Assembly (NCBI GenBank): GCA_002238555.1
Contig: MPMO01000015.1
Coordinates: 1 to 64,000 of the forward strand
DNA: 64,000 bases
Direction of reading: 5' to 3'
Source of the DNA: Caldilineaceae bacterium bin34
GTDB lineage: Bacteria > Chloroflexota > Anaerolineae > Caldilineales > Caldilineaceae
The translations under genes were made by a program, and so were the position numbers. Positions 28,601 to 37,628 of the stretch are shown here, piece by piece. Numbering within the stretch: the stretch's first letter is position 1; each line of letters opens with the position of its first letter. The notes below the pieces were generated by a model, which was given only the letters and a program-made list of their open reading frames with translations, searched no databases and was not told where the DNA came from.

Positions 28601-29234
28601 ACGTCCACCAGGCCCGCTCAACGAAGTCTGGGGTATGAACCCCAGAGACAGGCGATGGTCACATCCACACGGAGGCAAATGACAGATGCCGCTCAACGAA
28701 GTCTGGGGTATGAACCCCAGAGACAGTAGCTCTCCTTGGCGAAGCCCAGGGCCCGGTAGGACGCTCAACGAAGTCTGGGGTATGAACCCCAGAGACAGCC
28801 GGCGCATGTACACGCCCACGCACTTCTCGCAGAACGCTCAACGAAGTCTGGGGTATGAACCCCAGAGACAGTTCGGACTCGCCAAAGAGCATGACCCGAA
28901 CCGGCATCGCTCAACGAAGTCTGGGGTATGAACCCCAGAGACAGATGAGAACGTCGCCGACTTCCGCTGACGTAATCGGCCGCTCAACGAAGTCTGGGGT
29001 ATGAACCCCAGAGACAGGGATACTCGACCCCCGGCCCCTGGCGCACGTTGTACGCTCAACGAAGTCTGGGGTATGAACCCCAGAGACAGCTTCGGGCGTT
29101 GAGTCGCCCGCGCCATGACTTGTCCGCTCAACGAAGTCTGGGGTATGAACCCCAGAGACAGGCTATCAGATGCACCCGATTTGATGCACAGGTAACACGC
29201 TCAACGAAGTCTGGGGTATGAACCCCAGAGACAG
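25694..29234 (-). CRISPR. CRISPR array, 49 repeats and 48 spacers, type I-G
   Basis: The repeat is 37 nt. On the plus strand it starts CGCTCAACGAAG, has a 7-bp stem TCTGGGG / CCCCAGA around TATGAA, and ends GAGACAG. Spacers are 34-40 nt. All copies are identical by eye except repeat 2 (25767-25803; G to A, breaking the stem) and repeat 4 (25911-25947; second base A). Both variants are at the left end, which marks it as the old, leader-distal end. On the minus strand the repeat ends in CTTCGTTGAGCG, like the GTTGAAAC-type 3' handles of type I repeats. With cas2 at the right end, this indicates transcription on the minus strand from a leader at 29235-29365. Five spacer positions are duplicates, leaving 43 distinct spacers. 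Confidence 0.98.
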
Positions 29235-29365
29235 GGCTAAAAGGCCAAATCAGGCCTTTGGGGAGTGAAATTCAGCGGTTCGGGGCACATTATTAAGCCT
29301 CTCCACTCCAACGAAGTCTGATTATGTCACTGGAGCCACGACATCACTGGAGGTTCGCAAGCCTC
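29235..29365 (-). promoter_or_regulatory. Probable CRISPR leader
   Basis: The 131 bp between the last repeat and the cas2 stop codon is AT-richer than its surroundings. Six nt from the repeat is a perfect hairpin, AAAGGCC (29240-29246) and GGCCTTT (29253-29259) with a 6-nt loop, which could be a cas-operon terminator or an adaptation-factor site. At 29309-29320 there is an exact 12-nt match to the repeat (CAACGAAGTCTG), probably a decayed partial repeat. No clear promoter hexamers were found. Confidence 0.55.
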
Positions 29366-29662
29366 TCACAGGATCCAGGGCTCGCCGAGTTTCCGTTCCT
29401 GTTTGTCGCAACCAAGACGCAGTGTAGCACTCTCCATCTCACCGGGGAAGCGGTAGATAATGACAGAGTCGCAGGACCTGTCGAAGACATCCTCGACCTC
29501 GCCGATCATTCGTTCCAGTTGCGTGTTGGATACGCGGCACTCGAACACCGAGAACTGGACACGTTGTCCGTACTTCTGGCAAACCTTGGCGATGCGTCTC
29601 AAGCGTTTCGCTCCTTCTTCCTCGTCGGTATCGGCGATGTCGTAGGTAACCAGCACATCCAT
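29366..29662 (-). CDS. cas2: CRISPR-associated endoribonuclease/adaptation protein Cas2
   Basis: A 98-aa ferredoxin-fold protein. It starts MDVLVTYDIADTDEEEGAKR with the conserved Asp after the first strand, and continues with VQFSVFECRVSN and a VIIYRF strand, all typical of Cas2. Cas2 dimers bridge two Cas1 dimers in the spacer-integration complex. The gene follows cas1 by 3 nt and is the last gene before the array. Confidence 0.95.
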   Translation of the reverse strand: MDVLVTYDIADTDEEEGAKRLRRIAKVCQKYGQRVQFSVFECRVSNTQLERMIGEVEDVFDRSCDSVIIYRFPGEMESATLRLGCDKQERKLGEPWIL

Positions 29663-29665
29663 TGA

Positions 29666-30685
29666 TCACCACGGCAGGATGAAAGACGGGTACGCAGGAA
29701 TATCTCCGCGCAAGTGTCTGGCCAAAAGCGTAGCTTGAACCGCGGGCAATGCCCACCGGCCAACTGGACGCCCCAGTAGACGGTGGCGAATGTCTTTGTC
29801 CTTGTGCGCCTCCCACGCTTGGAGCAACCGCTTTTTGCCTTCGTTGGTGAGGTAGACGGCACCGCCGGGCGTATGCTCGAAATCGTCTGCGCCAATCTGC
29901 TTCCGGCGCATCAGCGACACGGCAAACCGATCCGTGAGTGCCCGAAACTCTTCGGTGATGTCCAGCGCAAGGGATGGGCGCCCCGAACGAGGGCGATGCA
30001 GAAAGCCCAACTGGAAGTCAAGGCCGACGCTTTCCGCAGCACCGGTGCATTCTGTCACGAGCAAAGAGTAGCAAAATCCCAGCAGAGCGTTGACCGGATC
30101 CCTTGGTGGCCGTCTTGTCCTGGCCGTGAACTCAAACCCCGTGTTTGAGACTGCCTGTCCAAGCGCACGGAAGTAGATTCGTGCAACATCCCCCTCAATG
30201 CCCCTTACCAGATTGGCGGAATCAGCGTCCGCCAACCGTGCAACGCGGTTCTTGATCTGGGAGGCACGCTCAGCAAGTTGCTCGGCGTGTCCTACATCCT
30301 TCTCGTCCCGTGCCCACCTGTCAACCACCATCGCGCTGTTTTGGACTTTGGCCGCAACAATGGACTTGGCGATGGCCACGGACTGCCTGTCGTCCGTAGC
30401 CGCGTTGAACTGGGCCAGACGCAGGTTGACGTTCCCGCTTTTGGCTCCCGACACGGTGAACCGGACGCTCCCGCCCATGTGCAGGGCGGCGACAGTGACT
30501 CCTCGTTGCGTGCAGGCACCAAGGGCCTGCGATGTGATTTGCGCGTTGCCCAGAATGACAAGGGTATCCACGGCTTCCAACGGGATGCGCTGCTTGCCGG
30601 CTGGCGCATCGACGATCAGCGAGCCCTTGCTGTGACGCACGCGGGCGCGGTGATCCCGGACATAGACGGTGCTCAAGAGTCGCAT
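29666..30685 (-). CDS. cas1: CRISPR-associated integrase Cas1
   Basis: A 339-aa Cas1. The N-terminal beta-domain begins MRLLSTVYVRDH. The catalytic domain has the metal ligands Glu164 in RGIEGDVARIYF, His230 in LGFLHRPRSGRPSLALD and Glu245 in DITEEFRAL. Cas1 inserts new spacers at the leader end of the array. The ATG at 30685 gives the conserved N-terminus and lies within the cas4 3' end (13-bp overlap); a longer frame to 30778 encodes cas4 antiframe sequence. Many type I-G systems carry a Cas4-Cas1 fusion; here they are separate, overlapping genes. Confidence 0.95.
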   Translation of the reverse strand: MRLLSTVYVRDHRARVRHSKGSLIVDAPAGKQRIPLEAVDTLVILGNAQITSQALGACTQRGVTVAALHMGGSVRFTVSGAKSGNVNLRLAQFNAATDDRQSVAIAKSIVAAKVQNSAMVVDRWARDEKDVGHAEQLAERASQIKNRVARLADADSANLVRGIEGDVARIYFRALGQAVSNTGFEFTARTRRPPRDPVNALLGFCYSLLVTECTGAAESVGLDFQLGFLHRPRSGRPSLALDITEEFRALTDRFAVSLMRRKQIGADDFEHTPGGAVYLTNEGKKRLLQAWEAHKDKDIRHRLLGRPVGRWALPAVQATLLARHLRGDIPAYPSFILPW

Positions 30686-31290
30686 TGGAACACCACGGAT
30701 GTCATGTAGTCGGTCACAGTGTGTGGTGCACTTGTGAGTTGGGGTAGGCAGTGGTGCAACAGCTGGCACTCTGTACAACGGGCATCGTTGGGTGCATCCG
30801 GTAGTGCGGTCGTCAGCAACTGTGCCCTGATTTGCTCAATGACATCGCACACGTCTCGGCGCAACGCCGTGGAGAATTCAACCGCCTCGCGACGCCGGGG
30901 GCCTCCATACCAGACAAACCCGTGGGGAATGTGTACACCCAACATTTCCTCCAGGCAAAGGGCTTGGGCACAAACTTGGAAATCCGCTGCTGAACCGTGC
31001 CGTACACCCGACTTGTACTCGACGGGGCGAACTTCCCCGTCTCTCATCTCGACGGCATCGGCGCGACCGGACAGCCCCAGCGTGTCTGACCAGAGGGGTA
31101 TGGAACGCAGAACCTTCCAGCCTCGTTCCTGCCGGTGCTTCCCACTGTCTACGCGCCGATGTGCGCGTGTTCCCCGAACGATGTGGGCATTGTCGCTCCA
31201 CACGCCGTCGCCATGGATCAACGCGCATTGCCGCGGGCAGTAGATGAAGTGCTCGATGGCGGAAATCAGGACAACGGGTTCGGGGTTCAT
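30673..31290 (-). CDS. cas4: CRISPR-associated exonuclease Cas4
   Basis: A 205-aa RecB-family nuclease with an Fe-S cluster. Cys18 is in FIYCPRQC. The nuclease core has GRADAVE (Asp78) and VEYKSG (Glu91, Lys93) followed by QVCAQALCLEEM. Three more Cys (172, 175, 181) in CTECQLLHHC complete the cluster. Cas4 trims prespacers and checks the PAM during adaptation. Its start overlaps the upstream gene as ATGA, and its end overlaps cas1. Confidence 0.95.
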   Translation of the reverse strand: MNPEPVVLISAIEHFIYCPRQCALIHGDGVWSDNAHIVRGTRAHRRVDSGKHRQERGWKVLRSIPLWSDTLGLSGRADAVEMRDGEVRPVEYKSGVRHGSAADFQVCAQALCLEEMLGVHIPHGFVWYGGPRRREAVEFSTALRRDVCDVIEQIRAQLLTTALPDAPNDARCTECQLLHHCLPQLTSAPHTVTDYMTSVVFQCDS

Positions 31291-32171
31291 ATGCGTTCGG
31301 AGCCAAAAGCCTGCGTATAGTCGCCATCCGATTCATACTCAACGCTTCGCCACGCCGAGAATATGCCAAGCAGTGCCCACCGGGACTTGCTTGAAGGTTG
31401 CCATGTGTCCAAGAGCGCGTCAATGCCATTACAGTCAAGCGGCTGTTCCCAGGCCGGCCAATGGAATTTCTGCCGCCTCTCGTGCATTAGCCAACCTTTC
31501 TGCCGCACAGTGATGTTGGCAAAACGATCCAGACACCGGTCTCCCCCGGGGCCTCTTGCTGGCAACAGGGACAGACCGAAGAAGGCTAGCACCTCAACGA
31601 CCGGGTTAACTAGGCGGTCGGTTTTGTCGGATGAAGCACCAAGGCGACCATGATCGAACCCCAGTCCGTTGTCGTTTGCAAGAGCCGGTTGTCCCATCAA
31701 CGCATTCTGAATGTGGTTTGCGTTTTTGTCCACATGCTTGTGAACCTTCTTCAATCTGTGATGAAGCCATTTGATGGTTCCCGGCCCTGAGGGATCGAAA
31801 GGCGCATGTACTACGAGCCCATCTTTATCAACACAGAGATCGGTCATTGACGACGATAGTGTCCATGAGTGGCAGAGACCCCGTGCAACCTGAACGCGTT
31901 CCCTGAATGCCTCAACTGGAACTTTCCTCTGAAGGCCTGTAGTCCCTCGCCACGTCTCGGCGATGGGCAGATCTGCCAGGCCTCCCGCATCCGGCCACGA
32001 CTCAATCAGGCACTCAACCGGGTCGGTGCCCTGTGCTGAGAGTACGGCCACAGGCGAACCGTGGGATGCCCAGTGCAACCGAATGCGCTGGTCCAGCACG
32101 GTTGTACCGACAGCTGCGAGCCAGGCATTCACCCAATCCGCAGGCAAACCCGAACATTGCACTTGGATCAT
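31287..32171 (-). CDS. csb3: Csb3-like type I-G Cas protein (candidate Cas8 equivalent)
   Basis: A 294-aa protein between cas3 and cas4, with four-base ATGA overlaps on both sides, so it is clearly part of the Cas operon. Size and gene position fit Csb3, the small I-U/I-G subunit proposed to stand in for the large subunit (Cas8) when Csx17 is absent. I do not recognise a diagnostic motif. The sequence shows a central basic patch (HHRLKKVHKHVDKNANH) that could contact nucleic acid, and a Trp-rich C-terminal part. No csx17 or other cas8 is present anywhere in the window. The name rests mainly on context. Confidence 0.6.
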   Translation of the reverse strand: MIQVQCSGLPADWVNAWLAAVGTTVLDQRIRLHWASHGSPVAVLSAQGTDPVECLIESWPDAGGLADLPIAETWRGTTGLQRKVPVEAFRERVQVARGLCHSWTLSSSMTDLCVDKDGLVVHAPFDPSGPGTIKWLHHRLKKVHKHVDKNANHIQNALMGQPALANDNGLGFDHGRLGASSDKTDRLVNPVVEVLAFFGLSLLPARGPGGDRCLDRFANITVRQKGWLMHERRQKFHWPAWEQPLDCNGIDALLDTWQPSSKSRWALLGIFSAWRSVEYESDGDYTQAFGSERI

Positions 32172-34936
32172 TGTTCGGTCTCCTCAATGGTGTGGTCCCC
32201 CGCAGATACCCTATGGTCGGCAAGCGTGACGATGGCTTCCATGAGGGACAAACCCCAAGGACCAAGCCATTGGTTGAGGCCACGAAACCGGGCGGGTTGC
32301 TCCCAGTCCGCAATGGCGAGATTGGCAGAAGCCTGGACCCGCATGCCATCAATCAGGCTGGACACTTGCGCGGGGCTGTCGTCAGGAACCGGCATTGTGA
32401 ACGGGCGGCCTTTCCCGTGATGGCTTGCGATCAGGTGAATGAGCAAGTCTTGTTCCTGTGGGGTGAATACGGCTTTCCTCTGTTGCAACCAGATACGGAC
32501 AACTCGGGCAGACAATTCTTCGTGACGCCCGCCGCGGGGCCAGCCTGCGGCAGCGCGTGTCGCTTCCCAAAGGTGGCGGGGCGTGTTGGATTTGGCCCTC
32601 AGTAGTTTGGGGGAAGTGTCTTGCTCCGGATCAAAGTCGGGTTTCAGCCAGCGTTGAAACCGATGATCGGCTTTGCCGATGTCATGGAGTTGGCCCGCCT
32701 CTTCCGCAACGCGGACCAATCGAGGTGAAATGCCAATCTTCTCGGCAGTCCGCGTGGCCAGGTCGGCTACCGCCGCACCGTGAGCATCCAAACCAATTGC
32801 TTCAACAGTGTCCTGCACCAGCGATGTTTCATCCAAATCACTACTGTTCCAGGTGTTTTCCCTATCTGACGTATACAGGCGCGGGACACTGTGCCGTGAT
32901 TGCTTGAGGTCCGGTTGCAGGGAGTCAACAAAATTACTCCACTCCAACTCTTCCCATGCGTCCGGCGCGGGAGCGGCCCGGATTGCATCCAAAAGCGCCA
33001 ACACCGCCTTGTTGCTAGCGTCTTGGTCGGCCCCCTCGGCCTTGAATGCCCGCTTGCAGACATCGATGTACCCCTTAACGTCAACGCCGCACAGACGCTG
33101 GATTGCGGGTGCGTCAAGCGGCAGGCCCTGCCGGGGCAGGGACACGTCCATGACCGGATTGGACGCTTCGGGATTCCAACCGAATTCGTCCATCAGTCCG
33201 CGGTCCGCAGGCAGCACAATGCGGTCGCCCGGTCGCAAATCCACAGGTGTGACTGCCTGGATGGCGAGGTTGTCGGGGGCCAGCCGATGGATGGTTTCTG
33301 CCGCGTCCAACACCTCCCGCACTTCCCTGAGGGGAACTTCCATCGCTTCCCTGTCCGTGGCACGGGGCCAAAGGCGCTTGCCACCCTTCGGAACATGCGC
33401 CCGCCAGATCAAGGACACAGAGTACTGCGCTCCGCTGATGCCTGCGAAGTAGGGTTCCACCGGGGCTTCACCTTCGGGCGGGGTTGTCGTTTTCACCCAC
33501 TCCCACAAAATACCCTGCATGACTTCCGGGGCGCGTCCGGTGTCCTCGACCGGATCTTGTAGGACCTTGGCCACCCTAGCAGGAGACAGGTCTACCTTGC
33601 CGGTCCCACCTTCTGCGATGGCATCCTGCAGTCGCTTGAGAACCTGCCCGGGCTCCGCGCCGTAGACCGGCCAGGACATTTCCGGCTTTTTGCCTTTGGG
33701 CGGGATGTGAACATACACCGCCCGCGCATGGACATGGTGTCCGAAGCGGTTTAGTCGACCCAGTCTCTGCGTGAGTGCCCGGACCCCGCACGCTTCTGTC
33801 ACCATGAACTCGGCGTCAATGTCCGCGCCCACTTCCAGTGTTTGCGTTGCGACGACGATGAGGTGCTGTCGGCGTTGGCCGGTGATTGTATCGGCCATGC
33901 CTTCCTGCGGGTCCAGGATGCGTGCCCGCAGCCGTTCCGCTTCCCGCTCGCGCTGCCGGCCGGTGAGTAGCAGGACTTCGGCTTCCTTGCCATGCCGTTT
34001 CCGGACATGCTCGAAGGCTTTGCGGGCTGTGCCTGGCGTGTTGGCGAAAATGACAACTGCAGAAGGCGGTCTGCCTTTGAGCAGACTGGAGCACCCCTCG
34101 GCAAGCTGTTTCCCGGCCTCGCCCTTGCACTCTCGGATTTCCAGCGGCTTTGCGGCATGGATGCGCTGCTTGACAATTGGATGTGCCTTGTCGCTGTCGT
34201 CCAAGTCAAACCGTTGTCCGAGTTGTGCCCGTCCAGTTGCCGTTAGGGATGTCAACTGAGGCCTGGAACGACGTTCGCCGAGGATTGACACTGTGCCCGG
34301 CATACATTCGTCAAGGGCCGGGATCAGGTTCTGCAAGTGGGGAACGAGGTGTGCTTCATCCAGTAGAATCAGGCTGTCGGTCCCAGCCATTGCCGCATCG
34401 ACGGAACGCAGCCGGGAGCCGTACCCGCGAAAGAGAAGGCGGGAGCCGTACATGGGCAAGGTGCAGAGGATGATGGTGGGGCATGATGGATTGATCGGAG
34501 TACAGCCGGCAATGCCGCCGCGAAGCCGAATGACGTCCAAGACCCGTGTGCGACCGACGGAGAGGGATTTGAGCTGCTGTTGAACCGCCAACACAGTCTG
34601 CAATGCCCGCCCGGTGACATGTTCCCGCGGATCCTCAAGAGTGTCCGCTATGTGCTTTGCGTGGGCGGCAGTGGCATCCACCAGCAACCGGCGGTTGACA
34701 ACCCACCAGATGCGCGTCGGCGCAGTGCGTGCAGCCGGTTCCCGATCCGCCTGTGATGCGAGCCACCACACGGCAATGTCAAGGCACGAGGTTTTGCCCA
34801 GCCCGGTCGGAACCCCAATTTCCGCAGGCCATGCGCCGGTTTCAGCAACGCTATTGGCCAAGCGGTCCTGCCAGGGGAAAGGTTCGTGACAGTTGCAGGC
34901 TTGGTAGAACTCTGAGAATGTCGGCTTGAGTGTCAT
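32168..34936 (-). CDS. cas3: Cas3 helicase-nuclease with C-terminal HD domain (type I-G)
   Basis: A 922-aa effector nuclease. The superfamily 2 helicase comes first: Walker A GVPTGLGKTS (41-50), DEAH box LLDEAH (193-196), and a second RecA domain with VVATQTLEVGADID and QRLGRLNRFG. The HD nuclease follows at the C-terminus: GQLHDIGKADHRF (His751, Asp752) and a downstream HLIASHHGKGRPF His pair. This helicase-then-HD order is a hallmark of type I-G/I-U; most type I Cas3 proteins have HD first. Cas3 is recruited to R-loops made by the Cascade-like complex and degrades target DNA. Start and stop overlap neighbours as ATGA. Confidence 0.95.
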   Translation of the reverse strand: MTLKPTFSEFYQACNCHEPFPWQDRLANSVAETGAWPAEIGVPTGLGKTSCLDIAVWWLASQADREPAARTAPTRIWWVVNRRLLVDATAAHAKHIADTLEDPREHVTGRALQTVLAVQQQLKSLSVGRTRVLDVIRLRGGIAGCTPINPSCPTIILCTLPMYGSRLLFRGYGSRLRSVDAAMAGTDSLILLDEAHLVPHLQNLIPALDECMPGTVSILGERRSRPQLTSLTATGRAQLGQRFDLDDSDKAHPIVKQRIHAAKPLEIRECKGEAGKQLAEGCSSLLKGRPPSAVVIFANTPGTARKAFEHVRKRHGKEAEVLLLTGRQREREAERLRARILDPQEGMADTITGQRRQHLIVVATQTLEVGADIDAEFMVTEACGVRALTQRLGRLNRFGHHVHARAVYVHIPPKGKKPEMSWPVYGAEPGQVLKRLQDAIAEGGTGKVDLSPARVAKVLQDPVEDTGRAPEVMQGILWEWVKTTTPPEGEAPVEPYFAGISGAQYSVSLIWRAHVPKGGKRLWPRATDREAMEVPLREVREVLDAAETIHRLAPDNLAIQAVTPVDLRPGDRIVLPADRGLMDEFGWNPEASNPVMDVSLPRQGLPLDAPAIQRLCGVDVKGYIDVCKRAFKAEGADQDASNKAVLALLDAIRAAPAPDAWEELEWSNFVDSLQPDLKQSRHSVPRLYTSDRENTWNSSDLDETSLVQDTVEAIGLDAHGAAVADLATRTAEKIGISPRLVRVAEEAGQLHDIGKADHRFQRWLKPDFDPEQDTSPKLLRAKSNTPRHLWEATRAAAGWPRGGRHEELSARVVRIWLQQRKAVFTPQEQDLLIHLIASHHGKGRPFTMPVPDDSPAQVSSLIDGMRVQASANLAIADWEQPARFRGLNQWLGPWGLSLMEAIVTLADHRVSAGDHTIEETEQ

Positions 34937-36378
34937 TGACTGCTGGTTGAAGTGTGCATGGATTCGTCCATCGGGATGCAGAGGCCAAACCCTCGCTGAC
35001 GGCCTGCACCGATTACGACCGGACCCGGAATGGGTTCCTCAAACCGGATTTCCATGTGCGAGTAGGGGCGCGCGGGCCTTCCCGGACGATGGACCTCGGA
35101 AGGTGCAAGGTCAATCCCGCCGGAAACGAGCGGTGTGCGGGTGGAACGGAAGTCAACCGGTTCCGGCAATCCGGCATGAGCGCACCAAACCGCGAGGTCA
35201 GCTAACGAGATGCCTTGCCTTCGCCATTGTTCATGGATTGCAGGCACTGCAGTTGCCCATATGCGGGACTTCCGTCCCCAGCGGTCGGGGTGGATCGCCC
35301 ATGGATGGGCCTCGCTGTCCTGGCACACCACCGACACATTGATGCCGCGTCCCGTCAGTTTGCGGATCGAAAAGGCAGCGTCGCGCGCTCGCCTACGGTC
35401 CAACGACGAGGCCCCCGAGGGCATCCACAAGGCCAATCCGTGAATGAGTCCGTTGGACCACTGGTAGCCGACATCGGGAAGGGCCAGGTACCGAGCCAGG
35501 GCGTCGTGGCCTTTCCCGTTGATACCGTGGCCATGCAATACCGGCGGCGGTTCACCGTACGCGAACTGGTACTTGACCAGCAAAGCCTTTTTGAATAGTT
35601 CCGTCATGTCCGAGACGCGCCGCCCGGACACTGCAGGCTCTACCCGTAGCCAGACCACCACCTGACCGCGGCCCAGCGAAGGTTGCACTTCCGTTGTCGG
35701 GTTGCAGTAACGGGCCTTGTGTTTCAGGGCATGGAACTGCGTTCGACTCAGGGACGGCCCCCGTTCGATCCATTGCTCGTGCATCCGGTCCCAGATGGCA
35801 AGATCGCCGGGTTGCGGGACGTTGACCCACGTTTGACCGTCCGGGTGCGGTGCGAAATTCTGGCATTCAAGGGTCGGTAGGCAGTCGGCCGACAGGACCT
35901 GCACGCGTGCCGGGGAATCCGCCGTGCCCAAGTAGCCGATGCGCGCTGCACGTCGTTGAAGTGCAGCGAAGATGTTGGGAGACGGGAGGGGTGTGTCCCA
36001 TGTGTAGTAGATCATGGGCGTGCGCGGACAGACGCGCACTCCCGGCCAGACGCGTGTCCCTTTGCGGGCAGGGTATTCCTGGTGTTGGTTTCTGATGCTG
36101 GAATTGCGGTGCTCAACGACGTACCGCGGAAGGAGCGGTGTATGAGTTGGTTGAGGATCCGCGTAGATGCTGGGTGGTTGCAACCCTTCCAACCATTCCA
36201 GTTCCGACCCGTCGGTCACGCGACACGCAGTTCCAGTACCGTCGGCCGCAACAAAGGCGGCAAACAGACGGGCAGGCGACGGCGGCCATTCCCCTTGTGC
36301 CTGATGCCCGGTATTGGCTGTCCCGTCCGCATCGCCCCGAAACACGCCATGCAACAGTTCTACGGAAACAGAGAACAT
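34933..36378 (-). CDS. csb2: Csb2, Cas5-Cas6 hybrid of type I-G
   Basis: A 481-aa protein of the GSU0054 family. The N-terminal strand FSVSVELLHGVFRG is typical of a RAMP Cas5-like domain, followed by QGEWPPSPARLFAAFVAA. The C-terminus carries the RAMP glycine-rich loop GAGRQRGFGLCIP expected of the Cas6-like half that processes crRNA. Csb2 is the signature gene of type I-G. The ATG at 36378 was chosen because it begins the conserved N-terminus and forms a TGATG junction with the csb1 stop; 28 further in-frame codons upstream lie within csb1. Confidence 0.9.
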   Translation of the reverse strand: MFSVSVELLHGVFRGDADGTANTGHQAQGEWPPSPARLFAAFVAADGTGTACRVTDGSELEWLEGLQPPSIYADPQPTHTPLLPRYVVEHRNSSIRNQHQEYPARKGTRVWPGVRVCPRTPMIYYTWDTPLPSPNIFAALQRRAARIGYLGTADSPARVQVLSADCLPTLECQNFAPHPDGQTWVNVPQPGDLAIWDRMHEQWIERGPSLSRTQFHALKHKARYCNPTTEVQPSLGRGQVVVWLRVEPAVSGRRVSDMTELFKKALLVKYQFAYGEPPPVLHGHGINGKGHDALARYLALPDVGYQWSNGLIHGLALWMPSGASSLDRRRARDAAFSIRKLTGRGINVSVVCQDSEAHPWAIHPDRWGRKSRIWATAVPAIHEQWRRQGISLADLAVWCAHAGLPEPVDFRSTRTPLVSGGIDLAPSEVHRPGRPARPYSHMEIRFEEPIPGPVVIGAGRQRGFGLCIPMDESMHTSTSSQ

Positions 36379-37568
36379 CAGTCTATGATCTCCGGCCAAG
36401 TGGAACGGATGGCTTTGGTCAAATTGGGCTTGGGTTTCAACACCGTTGGAGGTTGGTCCCATCCGGCCAACGGCACACCAACTTCAAGGGCGTGAACCTT
36501 TGCTTCCTGCAGGAGCGAATCTGTTGACTCGATTTCGCAAGGTTCATCCTCCACGCCCAGCCATATCTTGGTTGTGGACCGGGGGCGAAGGTCTGCACCT
36601 GATCGAAGCGAGAACGCACGCTCAAAGGCGATGCGGTGGGCATGCAGGCCCATGGCCACCAGCAGGGCACGAGCGGCCTCGTCGGTTGCAGGCGAGGTGC
36701 CCTGCCCCAGACTGACACGCCGAAGCTGGGCAAACGATACGGTGGCCAACTGGGTCACGCGCTGGAACGACACAGCGGCAAGCGCGGCATCGGTGCCTGT
36801 GAATGGTGTTTGTCCATGTCCGATTCCCGAAAGCTTGGAAGACGAACGCTTGTCCGACTTGGCACCGTTCCCTTTGCCGATGCTCCAGTCACCGAGATCA
36901 TTGGAGTTGGCTCTCACCTCCTCGTCTGTGTTCAGGTTCAGGGGATCGCCCTTCAGCCCAAAGGTTCTGGTCTCGGTGCCAGCGGGGTTCCAGCCGACAA
37001 TCTCCGAGACCCAAGCGCGGGCATGCTTGCTGTTGTGCCGCTTCTTACCGAGATGGGATTGCCAGAACCCGTACAGCAGGGCCTGCGGGAACCATGACAT
37101 CAGTGGACCGCACTCGCCGGCGGTTGCCCCGAAAATGGATTGTCCAATCTCTGTCTTGAGGAAATCGGTGCCGTTCCAGGTCGAATCCCGCAGGTAGGCA
37201 TCAGCATTGCGATGTGGAAATTGGAACGAGGACAGCAAGCGGAGTACATGCGACGGCAACGCCCCCAACTCGGCCAAATCCAAAATGAACTCCGGAAGGC
37301 CGAGCGGTTCCCGGTTGCGACGCAGGGCTTCTTCCAAGCGATTGGCTTGGGACGGCACGTTGTCAATGACGATTACCGGTGTCGGTTCTGCATCGGAAGT
37401 GTCGGCGAACCGCTTATCCAGTTGGTACTGGCCGCCCGTGTACACGGCCGGTTTGACAAGCCCGGTCGGTCCCGACAGTGGTTGCAGGTCAGTAGCCATC
37501 TTGATACCCGCGTCGAAGGAATCGTCGGAGCAGCCATCCAGCAGTCGTTTAAGGTCAATACGGAGCAT
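36378..37568 (-). CDS. csb1: Csb1 (Cas7, GSU0053 family), type I-G backbone subunit
   Basis: A 396-aa Cas7-group RAMP that should polymerise along the crRNA. Family landmarks include an N-terminal DLKRLLDG helix, TGLVKPAVYTGG, VIVIDNVPSQANRLEEAL, and a SIFGATAGECGPLMSWFPQALLYGFWQSH segment (described here in pieces) ahead of HNSKHARAWVSEIVG. It is the first gene of the operon. The ATG at 37568 has AGAGGGTG 7 nt upstream; an in-frame extension to 37664 has no family similarity and crosses the operator-like palindrome. Confidence 0.9.
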   Translation of the reverse strand: MLRIDLKRLLDGCSDDSFDAGIKMATDLQPLSGPTGLVKPAVYTGGQYQLDKRFADTSDAEPTPVIVIDNVPSQANRLEEALRRNREPLGLPEFILDLAELGALPSHVLRLLSSFQFPHRNADAYLRDSTWNGTDFLKTEIGQSIFGATAGECGPLMSWFPQALLYGFWQSHLGKKRHNSKHARAWVSEIVGWNPAGTETRTFGLKGDPLNLNTDEEVRANSNDLGDWSIGKGNGAKSDKRSSSKLSGIGHGQTPFTGTDAALAAVSFQRVTQLATVSFAQLRRVSLGQGTSPATDEAARALLVAMGLHAHRIAFERAFSLRSGADLRPRSTTKIWLGVEDEPCEIESTDSLLQEAKVHALEVGVPLAGWDQPPTVLKPKPNLTKAIRSTWPEIID

Positions 37569-37616
37569 GACACACCCTCTGGTGTTCTGTACGGTCCTAT
37601 GGTAAGGCAAACTAGG

Positions 37617-37628
37617 ATAACATGTTAT
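37617..37628. promoter_or_regulatory. Perfect 12-bp palindrome upstream of the cas operon
   Basis: ATAACATGTTAT lies about 50 bp before the csb1 start codon, in the expected promoter zone. An operator for a dimeric regulator is plausible. No convincing -35/-10 pair could be fixed around it. Confidence 0.4.

Noticed and set aside
25900..29130. Several open frames across the CRISPR array that repeat LNEVWGMNPRD or LSLGFIPQTSLS
   Set aside because: They are the CRISPR repeat translated in different frames, not proteins.
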